From: Erpobdella octoculata
Taxonomy: Eukaryota > Annelida > Clitellata > Hirudinida > Erpobdellidae
DNA: 64,000 nt
Direction: 5' to 3'
Assembly: GCA_963978895.1 (NCBI GenBank)
Contig: CAXBUH010000089.1
Location: forward strand, 48,501 to 112,500
Under the pieces are notes generated by a model. That model made no database searches and was not told where the DNA came from. It worked only from the letters and a program-made list of their open reading frames with translations. This document shows, piece after piece, positions 31,566 through 44,520 of this stretch (position 1 is its first letter; each line of letters opens with the position of its first letter). A program made the position numbers and the translations under genes.

Positions 31566-34500
31566 GTTATTACAAAAAGTTTGTCTTCTCAGTTTTCAAA
31601 AACTGGTTTAAGATGAATTCAGACTTCAACAAGAAATCAAAGTTATTCATCCCAACACTCTTCGGAGGATGTGAGCCGTTCCCATTAATGCTATTTTTTG
31701 TATTTCGGAAATGTTTGGTTTTCCAGGAAGCATCATCAGTTTGTCTTGAACATTTTTCCTGATTGTTCCTAGCGCCCCAATCACCACTGGTATCACTCGT
31801 GTTTTTAAATTCCACATTCGGTTTATTTCTATTTCTAGGTCCTTATACTTGCATATTTTTTCTGATTCTTTCAATATAATATTTGCATCATCTGGAACAA
31901 CAACATCTCAACCAACAAGCATTCTTTTTTTCTTTTGTTGTAAATTACTATATCAGGTCTGTTAGCTGGAATTGCTCGGTCTGTGATGATCGGCAGATCC
32001 CATGTGATTGTAACATCATCGTCTACATTGATAACTTTTTCTGGTTGATGTTCATAATATTTTTGGATGCCTTAGCTCCAAAGTGTTTACACAACTTCCA
32101 GTGGATGTAATTTGCTACATTGTTGTGTCTTTTTGTGTACTCAGTTGGAGCTAGAATTGTGCATCCTGAAACAATGTGGCTGATGTGTTCCTCTGCCTTG
32201 TTGCATAATCTGCACCGACTATCAACTTCTTGCTTCAAAATGTGTTTTTGAAAGTATCTGGTGTTGAGTGCCTTATCTTGGGCAGCTATTATGCGACTCT
32301 CTGTTTCACCTTTGAGACCCGAGCTCTTTAGCCATGACATGGTTTGCTCTTTATCTGTTGTTGGATTGTCAAGATTTCTAAAAAATTGTCCATGAAGAGG
32401 TTTCGTTTTTAAATTATTAGTTTTTTCGATGAATAATTTGTTTTTTAGCTGGTTTTTTTTACAAATATCAGAGGTTGGATTTAAAATAGAGTACTTATTC
32501 TTGATTTTAGCAGCTTCTTTTTGAATTGAGTATTTAGTGGCTTGTTGGTCAAGGAACTTTGCAACGTTTGTGATTTTGTCTGGTTCTGTCTGAATGTAAT
32601 CACAGAGATCAACAATAGCAAGGTTGTAAGCTGAAACCAAATCGACTAGACCTCTTCCACCATCACATCTCTTGATGTAAAGTCTCTCAACATCAGCCTT
32701 TGGGTGATGAATTCCTCTTATCGTTAGGAGCTTTCTCGTCTTTCTATTAATTTTTTCAATTTCATCAGTCAACCAGTTTATAATGCCAAAACTGTAAGTC
32801 AGAACTGGAACTGCTAAAGAATTGATGGCACTAAATTTATTTTTGGAATTTAGTTCAGTATTAAGGACTTGTCTTACACGTCTGTAGTACTCTTTTTTTA
32901 TTTTGTCTTTCATTAGAGAGTGTTGTATGCCATCTTGTTCTTCCACACCAAGATATTTGTAAGTTTCGTTAGGTTCTAAGTTTGTAATGATTATATCATT
33001 GTCCAGTTTGATGTTTTGGTTGGATTGTACTTTACCATGTTTGATGGTGACTTTGGAACATTTTTCTAAACCAAATTCCATTTTTATATCATCACTAAAC
33101 TTTTTTACTAAAGTTAATGCATCATTTAATTGTGATTCACTATTTGAGAACAGTTTTAAATCATCCATGTAGAAAAGATGGTTTATCATCGTTTGATTTA
33201 CTTTAAAACCTAAGTTGTGGTTATTTAAAATGCTAGTTAAAGGAATTAGTGTTAGGCAAAACAGAAGAGGAGATAAGGAGTCACCTTGGAAAATTCCACG
33301 TTTTACAGCAATTTTTTTTGTTTTCAAATGTCCTTCTTTGTAAAACAACCACATTTCTGTCTGCCATTTTTTCATGGTGTTTGCTACAAAATTAAGAATA
33401 ACTGGATCAACTCTGTAAATTTTCATTGTTTCTAGAATCCAAGAGTGAGGAACACTATCAAAGGCTTTTCTGTAATCAATCCATGCCATACTCAAGTCTT
33501 TTTTTTGTTTTTTGGCTTGCCACACTATTAGTTTATTTATTAATAATTGATCCTTGCAGCCTTTAGATTTTTTCTTGCATCCTTTTTGTTCACATGGGTA
33601 AATATTATTTTGGATAAGATGAGAATACATTCTGTTTGTAATGGCAGCAGTTAATATTTTATACATTGTCGGCAGGCAGGTGATTGGTCTATAATTTTTG
33701 GCTTCTTTAGTGAATTTGTTTTTGGGAATCAGAAATGTGACTCCAGTTGTGAGCAATTCAGGAACTGTTTCTGGTTTATTAATTATTTCATTGAATGATT
33801 TAGTCAAAACTTGATGTGCTGCAGTAAACTGTTTCAGCCAGAAATTTTGCAGTTGATCTGGCCCAGGAGACTTCCAGTTGTGGATTTGTTTGATGATTTC
33901 TGCTATCTCTTTCTCACTAAATTCACTTTTCATTTTGTATTCCTGCAAAGGTTCTTCTTTCTCTCTCAATCCAGCTTGCTTCTTCATTATGCTTCACACT
34001 ATTACTTACAATATCTTGCCAAAAGTTTTCTATTTCATCTTGAGTTGGAGGTTCTAAAATTTCTATTGATTGGTTGTTTATTTGGTTGTAAAACTTATGT
34101 TGATCATTATTGAAAAGTTTATTTTGGTGAAAATAGTTGCTTCTTTTTATATACCTTCTTAATCGTTGGGCTTTTGCTTGTATTTTCATTTTAATGTTGA
34201 ATTGAAGTTCTTCCACCTGTTCTTTATTTAATTTATACTTTTCAAAAATTTTCTTAGCTTTTAGTTCAGTTTTGTGTGAAACAGTTTCTTTTTTAAGTTC
34301 ATTTAGAACAGCAAGGTCTTTCCTAAGCCATTCTATGTTTTTCTTAATTCTCATCTGCCAGGCTGGTTCTTGTTTAGTCTGCTTTAAACTTCTCCTTGAT
34401 TCCTTTTCACCTGCAATAACAGCTGCAGTTGCATACAGTATTTCATTCAGTTCTGTAATGTTTAAATTCTTAGTTAATTTTGTTAAAACTGTGTTTGCTA

Positions 34501-35244
34501 CTTGAATTTCTTCTTTAATATATTTTGTTTCTTTAACTTTATTTATTTGACTTCTTTCATTTATTTTACACATCTTTATTTGAATTAGTTTACTGATTAT
34601 TTTATTTTCCATTTTTAAAAATTCATCATTTTTATCTGATTTAATTGGTTCATTCGAGGAAATTTGAAAGTTTTCGGTTTTTGTTGGTTTATTGGTAGAA
34701 AGTTGAATATTTTCAGTTTCTAATGGTTCATTGAGGGAAGAATGTAAACTGTCATCTGTTATTAAATTCAAGTTTTTTTTACATCTATTAAAATGCTGTC
34801 AAGTTCCAAATCGGTGAGTTTATGTTCTCGTTCAATGAACCTTCGTTGATTAGACAAAGTGATGACACCTATGTGAGGAAACAAGACAGGGTTTCTGGTT
34901 CTCCAAATGTCGTATGTTGCTTCGGTTACATTTCTAACTTTTCTTTCTCGAGCACAGTAGAAAGCCCACATCAACTCTTTATACTGCTCTTTAGTCCATT
35001 TTGTTTTGAAAGTTGGTTTGGACAAATTAGTTGTCACGTCATCAGGGAAGCCAGTTTGAGTTCTCATCTCGGTTGGAGTGTTCCCTTTCTGAATCTGAGC
35101 AGTTTGTGTGAATGTTTTTGGAGGATTTTTTGTGAAAGCAACTTGAGGTACCTCGTTTTGCCCCTTGTCGTGCGTGGTTTTGTCTTTTGAGTTTTCAAAA
35201 TGACCGCCGTCGCAATTCAATTTCTTTTTATTTTTCGATTCCAT
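31566..35244 (-). pseudogene. R4/R2-superfamily non-LTR retrotransposon, nearly full length
   Basis: A single-ORF-type element on the minus strand with few lesions. From 35244: a basic N-terminus and a Myb-like segment (TKWTKEQYKELMWAF). A shift near 34770 leads to a long helical, Lys/Glu-rich region (34771-33923). Then comes a 654-codon RT frame (33987-32023) with WKSPGPDQLQNFW, MAWIDYRKAFDSVPHSW, RGIFQGDSLSPLLFCL and the catalytic FYMDDLKLF. A CCHC motif follows (CRLC ... H ... GC near 32210-32150). After stops near 32023, frame 31874-31647 ([21 protein letters not shown]) is the C-terminal part linked to the restriction-like endonuclease. Elements of this type nick a target site and copy themselves there. 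Confidence 0.85.
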
Positions 35245-35578
35245 TTTGTTTATTTCAGGTTCGGACGCTTAGCCAATCAGAATGTCGTAATCAGGTTGTT
35301 AGGTCCAATCAGAGCGAGTGGCGAGTTTCGTTAAGTTTTAAACTTCACTGAGAAATTTTGTAACTTCAAGTTCTAAAATCTTGATATTTACGCCAAATAA
35401 ATTTATTGTAGTTAATTCGTAAGAATTGTTTAATTTTCGCAATTAAATACTAACTCGAGTAATTAAACAAAGCAATTTAGTTCCAGTAGAATTCTTATTA
35501 ATCTTTCAGCTAACAAGATTTGACCATTCGCTATGAAGTCCGACCGATATTATATGAACTTTATTTTAAAAAAATAAA
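35245..35578 (-). other. Probable 5' untranslated region of the R4-like element
   Basis: No coding signal. It lies directly upstream (minus sense) of the R4-like start and ends where the 114-bp repeat begins. Confidence 0.45.
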
Positions 35579-35983
<405 letters not shown>

Positions 35984-35996
35984 TAGCCCGTAGCCG

Positions 35997-36110
35997 GCGC
36001 TTGGCGCTTGGGGAGGATGTCCTCGAAGCCAATACGCTGCTGTCGGTGCCACGGGACCACGAACGTCTTCCACGACAATCTTCCATTATCCTCGTTCGGC
36101 TGCAACGCTT
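35997..36110 (-). repeat. 114-bp direct repeat, copy B (3' end of RTE-like element)
   Basis: Continuous on its high-coordinate side with the RTE-like coding region and followed on the other side by GCTACGGGCTAAATAAT, then the AAT tail in minus sense. Confidence 0.9.
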
Positions 36111-38515
36111 CTCGCCCCATCGGCGGTCAGTCGTTTCCTCTTGAGGTCCCCATCAATAATTTTCAACCATGTTTTCTTTGGCGGCAAACGTTGGATGCGC
36201 CAGCCAGGCGGTCGCCCCCGCCAAAGTAAACTATTGGGAAACCGTTTACCATCCATTCGGCGTTTTTGGATGTGTTCGTCGATCAGTGGTTGTCAATCAA
36301 ACCGTTCAAGGATCGTCTCGTTTCGAATGCGGTCGCGGATGGAGACTCTCAGTATTTGCGCAAGCATTGCATTTGGAATACTTCAAGTCTATTCACAATG
36401 GATTTAAACAATGTCCATGTCTTCGAGCCATATAAGAGGATCAGAAAAATCAATGTTCGTAAAGACGAATTTTTTTCTTGATTGTAATGTTCTTTCTCTT
36501 CCAGAAGCACCATCTGAGCGTCGCAAATGCCGCAGTCGCCTGGCCAACGCGGCTGTGGACGTCGGCCGACGACGACGCCTTATTTTCCTGCACGATCGAT
36601 CCAAGGTATTTAAATTTCGTCACTTGCTCGATCTGGACATCATTTAGGTGGACATGAGCTGGCGACCCGTCCGTTGTTAATACCTTGGTCTTCTCGGCGT
36701 TGATCTTTAGACCGTATGACTTGGCAATATCGGCGATGTCGTATAGGCAATCTCTAGCTTCCACGTCGGTGTCGGCGAATACGGCGCTATCGTCCGCGAA
36801 CATCAGATCAGTGATAAAGTTGTTTTTGTCGTATTGAACACCACGTCTTCCTTCGAACGATTTCTTCATGATCGCATCGATCAATACGTTAAATGAAAGC
36901 GGAGAAGCGGTTTGAATGGTAAACTTGTCGGATAGGTCGTTTCGAATTCGGATGCAGCTGGTCGAACCACTAAACGACACTTGTAACAAACGGATGATTT
37001 TTGGTGGTATATTTTCTCTTTCCAATGCCGTTCACAATGTTGGCCAATGAATGCAGTCGAAAGCCAATTTGAAGTCGATGAAGACAACAACAGTTGCAAT
37101 AGAATGTCACCACCAGCTTTGATCATCTTGGCTGTAATTTGATCTATGCCCGGCGTTTTTCCGTTCTTGAGTGATTTGACGGCCGCTTTCACTTCGGCGA
37201 TTGCTGGTACGTCGACGGTAAATGGGATCTGCGGTTGAGAGAATTGTGGCGGGTCCACGGCTGGTCAGGCAGGCGGATTGTGGTTGTATAGTGTGGGGAA
37301 AAATTCCCGCCACCTCTGTAATCGATCGGAGGTCGAACTAACAAATTTTCCATCCGTTTTCCTGATGTTATCGATGATCGATTTCGTTTTTCCGCCTAAA
37401 CGTTGTAGTGTAGTGTCGTGACGCGGCTTCTTCTATTTCGGCTGCAACATCGTTCCAATACGCCTCTCGCTCGATTTTCATTTTCCGTCTTACCTCTTGA
37501 TTAAGTCGCCGGTATTGTTCGAAATCGACGTGTTTGATTCTTTTCCGCTCAGCTACCATATCCAGACACTCATCCGAAATCTATGGCTGCGTTCGTCGAC
37601 GGATCGGCGGACATAACGGCGCCGCACATTTGATGACGGATTTGGTTATTTGTTTTTCTTCATCGTTGACATCGTCCAATATATTGAGGATCGCAAACTT
37701 GTTCGATAAAGCAAGCTGAAATTTGTGTAGAACTGCCGGATCGCATAGGCACGTCCAGTTTCTCTTTACAGCCGCCGGCGTCTTCTTTGTTTTTTGGAGT
37801 CGAAGTTGTTTTTTGGCCCGCATGAGGTAGTGATCAGATTTGCAATCAGGGCCACGCATTGCTCGAACGTTGTTGAGCGTCGATCAAAAACGCTTGTTGA
37901 TCAGAAAGTAGTCGAGCATGGCCGAATCTTTCCCCGACGGGTTTCTCAACGTGAGCCGATGCTTCTTCGGGTGTTGGAAGAGGCTGTTGCCAATGACGAG
38001 GTCGTTTACTGACGCAAACGACAACAGTCGCTGCCAATTGTCACCACCGAAGTAGAAGGGCGTAATAGTTTCGTCGGTCGTCAGCGGACTAATCGTCGTC
38101 GTCCCGGATCCCGTGAATCGTAGTTACAATATGGCGGCGATCGATTTTTGCAATTGGTAATTTCGGTGGCGACAATCTCCTTTTGGCCGACGTAATGACC
38201 CGTTCGTACGTTCCACGCGGCAATTCGTATTTCATTCTTTGGTTTGATAAATTTAGTATTTCGGCCAGTAGTTCACTTTTTGTCCACACCATGGGTCCCC
38301 AATGCTGACACATTGACTGCCCCAGTTGAGGTAGCATTTATCGATAAATTCGTTCGTTGTAGATCCTTGGTTTCTTGCCTAGTTTTACTGGTTTCCCAGT
38401 TGTGATCACTGCGGCGAGGTGACCACCCAATACTGCACCCAGGTGTTGAACGAAGATCAGGAGTAGATGAAGAGGAGGTTGGTACTACACGGGCGTCACC
38501 AGCGGAAGGAGCCAA
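36111..38515 (-). pseudogene. RTE-like non-LTR retrotransposon, degenerate
   Basis: Minus-strand frames give the end of an apurinic-type endonuclease around 37990-37800 (LLSFASVNDLVIGNSLF, SAMLDYFLINKRF, GPDCKSDHYLMRAKKQLRL). A helical linker follows (37859-37368), then RT pieces: SLKNGKTPGIDQITAKMIKAGG near 37190-37110, a segment around 37025-36900, and FITDLMFADDSAVFADTD near 36800 with the catalytic F-A-D-D. KFKYLGSIVQENK and KIRLYEH follow near 36450-36600. At least four shifts or stops break it. It is GC-richer than its neighbours. The clade is judged from the FADDSAVF and KYLGSIV pattern, so RTE is likely but CR1-related groups are not excluded. Confidence 0.75.
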
Positions 38516-38969
38516 AAGTCTCGGTCTGAAGGAGGTTCGAGAACGATGGCCACTCGTCGCCCCATGTAGTGGTATTGTCGTACATTTGAGCGCAGCAAAT
38601 TCATTTTCTTAAGAGTGAGGTAATAGTTGTTCTTTCAACTATTTATTTTTGTAGATTGTTTACTTAGTTCTTCGGTTCTTCTTCCGTTGATTGATGTACG
38701 ACGTACGACGCCATTGTTGTTTAACGCCATTGTCTGTGCAGTGTGCCAGTGTACGAAACTTAACATTCGATTTAAGTTTGGTTTTTCTAATAAATATCGC
38801 AATTTATTTTTATATTATAACAGTTGACACGGCTTTAAACCATGTAACCGCAGCTATGGAAACAATTAGATATAAGCTGCTAGGCGCCTAGCGTGCGGCT
38901 GCCTTTAAGTTCGTCCCGTTTTTTAATTTGCGCACGTAAAAACGTCTCGTCATTACCCAGCAGCTACGA
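38516..38969. other. Unassigned
   Basis: No recognised domain. It probably includes the 5' end of the RTE-like copy and the truncated front of the hAT fragment. Confidence 0.3.
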
Positions 38970-39540
38970 TATTGAATCCCAGGTTTAAAACCTTATATCT
39001 GGACGATATAGGTACGGCAACTGCTAAAAATACAGTTATACACTTTTTAGAACTGATGAATGAAAAATATGATGTTTCATCTAATGACTTAGTTTACGAA
39101 TTAAGAAGTGCAACGTCAGCATCCGTGACAATACAGAAATCCGTGTCCGTGAGTTCTTTTACTCACTACTTTCTTTGGAATGATCACGACATTGCTCATT
39201 TGACACCATCAACAAATGCAAATGAAATAAGAGATTCAACATTTGAGGTGGAATTGAAATCGTACTTCCATGCACCACATCTACCTCGTTCAACCAATAT
39301 TTTTGCTTATTGGCATCACAGCCAATACCCGCAACTTAAAGTTTCTGCGCAAAATTTCTTGTCGGCACCACCTACTAGCGTAGCAAGTGAGCAAATGTTC
39401 AGTTCGGCTGGTCAAATTTATGCGGATCGTCGAAATTCACTCCTAGGTGTAAATTGTTAAAAGGTATTATTTCTTGCATACAATCTTCCATTGTTTGGGC
39501 GTAATTATTCTTTTCCTCTGGTGAACTGCAGCAGCAAATC
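38970..39540 (+). pseudogene. hAT transposase C-terminal dimerisation domain
   Basis: A frame of 162 codons starting MNPRFKTLYLDD (the conserved L-D-P-R-F-K segment) and running to the hAT dimerisation motif: IFAYWHHSQYPQLKVSAQNFLS, PPTSVASEQMFSSAG and DRRNSLLG. A stop at 39458 cuts it, with a short continuation (VLFLAYNLPLF) in another frame. The N-terminal BED finger and catalytic RNase H fold are missing. Not functional. Confidence 0.85.
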
Positions 39541-39879
39541 TAACGGACCTAACAAGTTTGATTAAGAATGGATGACACCTGAACTTATGAAAAGCTGCAA
39601 GAAACAAAATGCGTTTTACCGAGCATACACCAGGAATCCATCTCCGTCTAACAAACAGAAATCTATATATATAAAAGAACATGTCCTGACTGACTGACTG
39701 ACTGATAATCAACGCCGAGCTCAAACGCCTCATCCTAGGAACGTGAAACTTGGAACTTATATTACTTTTATTGCGTAAACATCCACTAAGTAAGGGATTT
39801 TGAAAATTTTGCTCCTGAGGGGAAAAAACTGGAAAACAAACTTTTTTCTAAAACAATGTATAACTCGAAAACTTAAATG

Positions 39880-40740
39880 AGGAGATTTTGAAATTTGGTA
39901 TATGGATTCTTCTTGAAAAAGAAAAAGATACGTGTTTCACCATATTTTAAAAATTCGGCTTCCCGGACCACATATGTGGGTTGGAAAATTGGGTTATTTG
40001 GTTTTTAAAGTAGCTGCTACTCAAAAGCTGTGAATGCTACAATAGTAAAAATAAGTATTTAGTTTTTATTCCTAAAATAAGGAAATACGTGTTTTAGCAT
40101 TTTTTGAAAATTTGGTTTCCAGGACTTCAAATGTGGGGTGGAAAATATGGTTATTTGTTTTTTAAAGTAACTGCTACTCAAAAACTGTAAATACCACAGA
40201 TGTAAAAATTAGTATTTAGTTTCTATTCTAAAAAAAAAGATATACGTGTTTCACCATTTTTTACAAATTTGGTTTCAAGGACTTTAAATGTGGGGTGGAA
40301 AATAGGATTACTTGGTTTTTAAAGTAACTGCTACTCAAAAACTATGAATGCTACAGATGTAAAAATTAGTATTTAGTATTTTCTTTTATTAAGATTTAGC
40401 ATACGCCTTATCAAGACAAGTCTTGCTCAAGGCGAGAGAGGGAGGGTACTTGCAAAGGCAGCCATTTATAGGCGCAAATGCGAGTGAACTCCATGCTTAA
40501 GGGAGTTACGCTGGTGACGCCGGCGAGGTTTAAACTGCCGACCTAACGATCGACTGGCGAATGCTCTACCGCTCTGCCACCAGCGCCTCAAAAAATAACG
40601 ATATAAGTGTTTCACCATTTTTTAAAACTTTGGTTTCCATGACTTCAAATGTGGGGTCAAAATAAGGGTTATTTGATTTTAAAATAACTGTTACTCAACA
40701 ACTGCAAGCATTACAGATGTTAAACTTAGTATTTTGAGGT
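39880..40740 (+). repeat. Minisatellite of about 155-bp units
   Basis: Units marked by GTGTTTCACCATTTTTT at 39931, 40247 and 40609 (variant at 40091), each with TTTGGTTTCCAGGACTTCAAATGTGGGG-type sequence and TAACTGCTACTCAAAA. The long gap between the last two is explained by the SINE insertion. A single unit of the same type lies at 405-520. Confidence 0.8.
40385..40588 (-). repeat. tRNA-derived SINE
   Basis: On the minus strand the head reads GGCGCTGGTGGCAGAGCGGT, with an exact RNA polymerase III A box (TGGCAGAGCGG, at 40569-40579 on plus) and a weaker B box (AGTTTAAACCT at 40526-40536). The body follows, and the tail ends in ATTAATAAAAG-like sequence (AATCTTAATAAAAG). About 200 bp long, inserted within the minisatellite. 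Not a working tRNA gene: the B box has three mismatches and no clover-leaf closes properly. Confidence 0.68.
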
Positions 40741-41133
40741 TTTGTGCCGGTTAAAAGTAGCTGAGTCCAGTTTATCACCGGTCGGGCCAAGCCGTTATTT
40801 TAGGGTCTTCTTACGGGCCAGGCTAAACCTTTAATCAAGGTGGTACGGCCGAGGTTTTTCACTAAGCATATAGACATTTTAGTGATTTTAGGGTCTTCAG
40901 ACGGGCCGGGCCAAACCTGAAGTCAAGGTGGGACGGGCCGAAGTTTTTCATCAAGTATATAGAATTTCTAGGCCTGTAAAAACGGGCCGTGCCCAAATTA
41001 GACGGGCCGTGCCGGGCCAGGAATTTCGGTTTTGAAACAGGCTGGGTCAAGTTGTTGACGGGCCAAGACGACAACTATGGATGCAAGGTTCAAAGTCTCT
41101 AATTTCATGCGAGCGAAGCCGCTACGGGCACTG

Positions 41134-42649
41134 CTAGTTTACAGTGTTGTTTCAGTTAAGCGTAACTCTAACTGAATTCAGTCTAATAACTGAAAAAAGA
41201 GATTTAAGTTAAGTTCTAACTGAAACTGTAACTGAAAAATTAGATTAACTTTAAGTGTAATACTAATAGTAAAAAAAAAGTAGTAACTGTAATACAAACT
41301 GAAAAAAATGCTTTCGGAAAATTTAATAATGAAATGCGTCAAAAATTTATTTCTTTGTTTATATTAGGTAACCGGACCCACTTGTGTCTTTTATCGCTAT
41401 TATGAATTCCTTTTTCATCGCTTTATTTGAATTTAACGTCGTATACACAATGTTAAAAATAAATTCTGGCCGAAAACAAGAAAATGGAGTTTGGCGTTAT
41501 TTCAGTTACGAACCCTCTACTGATAAAAGCCGGTGCAACGTGGTTTGTAGTGTGGGAGAAAAAGATTCGGAAGCTCACGTGGTCGAAACCTGCGGAGCTC
41601 TGTTGAAAGGTAAAAATGCTACTAATTTATTAAATCATCTAAGTCATAGACATAAGGAAGTAGCAAAAGAACTCGAGGTTTTGGAGACAAATCGCAAAAC
41701 GTTAAAGGCCAAGCGCAAACTAATCGAAAATAATACAGGAAATACGGTTAACCAGAATAGCACACTGACTACTTTGCCTGCTTTTATTAGCAATAAAAAA
41801 GAATGGAATTCAGATGAACAAGAAGTGAAACTGAGACAGCGTTTGCTTAGTAATATGTTTATCAGCACTGGGTTATCGACCTCATTTTTGGATAATCCTG
41901 ATGTCAGAACATGTTGCAAATTATTTTTATAATGCATTGCCACTAATACTGAGTTTTTTTAAATTTTAACAGAGTCTCATCAATAAACATAACATAAAAG
42001 AGAAAGCAATGTCATCATCAGTAACTCCTTCAACTACAGCCAGATCTGGTATGTCTCCACAAAAAAGCGCTTTAAAGCACTTTTTGAAAATACAGCACTG
42101 TGTTCAGCGCCATGTCCCAAAACCACTTCTTTATCCGAAGAGATCAATGCAGAGCTCTCATCCATTCGGACTGCTTCTACAGCATATGAAAAACCAAATG
42201 GATTAGATTTTTGGACAGCTCCTGGTGTAGAAGCTAAATATCCAATTTTAGCTGAAATGGCACAAGATTTGATTTCAGCCCCTGCATCACAGGCTTACGT
42301 TGAAAGGGTTTTTTCTGTGTGTGGAGATTTGACGCATGGAAAAAAAAGAGACTTACAAAAAATTTAGAACTACGGACATTTGTTAAAATGAACAAAAAAT
42401 TTTATTAACTGGGTTTTCGGCATGAAAAAAAAATCTTGAATCGATATCTATTTTGTTTTCCTGTTTTGAATATTAATAACTGTTATACTAACTGTAATAG
42501 TAACTGAAAAAAATATTAACTCTAATATTAACTGGAAAAAAAGAATTAAATTAACTTTAACTGTAATACTAACTGAAAAATATTAAATTGACTAACTTTA
42601 ACTGATACTCTAACTGAAAAAACCTAACTGAAACAACACTGCTAGTTTA
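41134..42649 (+). mobile_element. hAT transposon, 1500 bp, internally deleted
   Basis: Inverted ends CAGTGTTGTTTCAGTTA (from 41142) and TAACTGAAACAACACTG (to 42641) are flanked by perfect 8-bp duplications CTAGTTTA (41134-41141, 42642-42649). Inside are a BED-type finger region (41450-41640; GVWRYFSYEPSTDKSRCNVVC, NLLNHLSHRH) and the transposase tail near 42200-42370 (GLDFWTAPGVEAKYPILAEMA, then SAPASQAYVERVFSV). The catalytic middle is deleted, with a stop at about 41930. Both ends are packed with TAACTGAA motifs and their complement, probably transposase-binding sites. It inserted into the CTAGT end of the Helentron-like element. Confidence 0.9.
41384..41932 (+). pseudogene. hAT transposase N-terminal fragment with BED-type finger
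   Basis: 182 codons. Residues about 30-90 form the zinc finger: W-R-Y-F near the start, a widened Cys pair, then L-x-N-H-L-x-x-R-H. A helical linker (KELEVLETNRKTLKAKRK) and the start of the body follow before a TAA. In hAT enzymes this part binds the transposon ends. It could still be made as a truncated protein if transcribed, but no promoter was identified. Confidence 0.72.
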
Positions 42650-44520
42650 CTACATTTAGAAACCTCTTCAAATAAACTAAGATAAAAACCATCAAACAAT
42701 TCTACTCCGAAAAGTTTAAATTAAACAACAACAACATGAAAGGAACATGGAAGTTAATTAGGAGCATTTTAAATAAAAAGACCAACATGGAACAGTGCAA
42801 GACTTTCTGTACGGATGACGGTAGTCTATTAACATCTTCTTCTTTTATTGCTGAGTCATTCAATAATTATTTTTCTAATATTGGCTCCAACCTCGCAAGA
42901 AAGATATCCCCACCGGATACAACGTTTGAAAAATATCTTGGCAATCCTGTGACTCACTCTATTTATGTCGCACCCACTACGCCCGATGAGATTATCAAAA
43001 TAGCTTCAAACATAAAGATCTCTCACACCTGCGGAACCGATGGAGTCGACCCATGCATCGCACGAAATTGAATTAAGGCGATCGCTTGTCCTCTGTCTGC
43101 CATAATAAATTGCTCAATATCTTCAGGGATATTCCCCGCTCAACTAATAACAGCAAAAGTCATTCCAATTTACAAATCTGGGAAAAAAGAAAACTTTTCT
43201 AATTACCGGCCAATATCTGTCTTGTGCTATTTCTCAAAGTTTTTTGAAAGAGTGATGCACTCCAGATTTTATAATTATCTTGATAAATTTTCCATTATTT
43301 AACCCAATCAGTTTGGATTTAGAAAAAATCACTCAACTTATATGCCACTAGTCATGCTACACTCAAAGATTGCCGAGGCCATGGATCGTGGAAAATATGT
43401 AGTTGGCATCTTCCTGGACCTAGCAAAAGCCTTCGACACGGTTGATCACGGCATTCTAGTGGAAAAATTGAGGCACTATGGAATCCGGGGAACTCCACTA
43501 TCATGGTTCAGTGACTATCTTAGCTGTAGATCACAATGCGTCCAGTACAGCAAGTCTATCTCTTCGATGAAGCAGGTAATTTGCGGGGTGCCTCAAGGGT
43601 CGGAGCTGGGACCGCTTCTATTCCTCATCTATATTAACGACCTATGCTCAGTTTCAGGTCGCCTTGAACTTGTTTTGTTTGCGGACGATACTAACCTCTG
43701 TGCGACTGGCGATAACTTAGAAAATTTATATTACGATATTAACCGTGAATTGTTTTCTGTTTCTAAATGGTTCTCTGCTAGTAGACTTTCCTTAAATGTA
43801 AGCAAAACAAATTATATTTTATTTCACCATATAAACAAAAATACTTTCTGTAATTGTCAGCTGAAGATATACCAATTTTGCGGTTTCCTTATTGCAAGTT
43901 CTTGGGCGTGTTGCTTGATGAACACCTTACATTAAAAACTCACATTGAACATGTTACATCTAAGATTGCAAAAAATTGTGGAGTGCTATCTCGAATACAT
44001 CAGTTTGTTGATGCCAATATTTCTACGAATTTATACTATGCACTTATCTTTCCGTACTTATCATACTGCAATATTGTCTGGGCCTCAAATTATTTAGCTC
44101 GTTTAAAGCCTCTTCATATTTTGCAAAAGCGAATTATTCGAATTCGAATTATTTTTTAAATGCCTCCCACATCGTCTTGTAAAATTCAAATGGATAACAA
44201 CAACAGTCTTAATATTTATCAGATTAATTTTTTCCAAACTGGCATTTTCATGTATAAATATGATAATTTTATATTAGCCTCATCATTCGATAACATGTTT
44301 GTAAAATTATCTGATGTTCATTCCTATGATCTGTGCCCCGGTTGCTGTTTTCGAACGGATTTTGCTCGGACAACTCTTAAAACATTCTCTATTAAATGCT
44401 CTGGCCTTCGTATTTATTCAAACATTTCAGTATCTGTCTCCTCCTTGAAACGTATTTCGTTATTTAAGCAAGCTCTGAAATCTTACTTATTATTGTCACA
44501 TTCTTAACTTCTCAATACCT
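42650..44520 (+). pseudogene. CR1-like non-LTR retrotransposon, 5'-truncated
   Basis: RT pieces in order: NNYFSNIGSNLARK near 42860, HTCGTDGVDPC near 43027, NYRPISVLCYFSKFFERVMH at about 43202-43260, and QFGFRKNHSTYMPL at 43309-43350. The 43342 frame follows with GIFLDLAKAFDTVDHGIL, GVPQGSELGPLLFLIYIND and the catalytic LFADDTNL. A shift near 43850 leads to the thumb frame (43854-44159), and 44160-44507 is the C-terminal end (SYDLCPGCCFRTDF). Stops occur at 43070 and 43303. The same family as the minus-strand copy at 56890-59220 and close to the element at 50164-55336. Confidence 0.85.

Larger units (their letters stand above)
39662..41138 (+). mobile_element. Helentron-like element, about 1.48 kb, with internal minisatellite
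   Basis: It starts TCTATATATATAAAAG, then (CTGA)n, and ends with GCGAGCGAAGCCGCTACGGG and CTGCTAGT, the 5' and 3' signature pair of the family in this window. There is no protein-coding capacity. Internally it carries about five units of roughly 155 bp, a SINE at 40385-40588, and a GGGCC-rich part (about 40740-41060) with several GACGGGCC(G/A) blocks. Confidence 0.65.

Noticed and set aside
37534..38012. Plus-strand frames over the RTE-like element
   Set aside because: The minus strand carries the endonuclease and RT motifs. The plus frames have none.
40500..40590. A functional tRNA gene
   Set aside because: The A box is exact but the B box has three mismatches and the stems do not close. 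The length and tail fit a tRNA-derived SINE.
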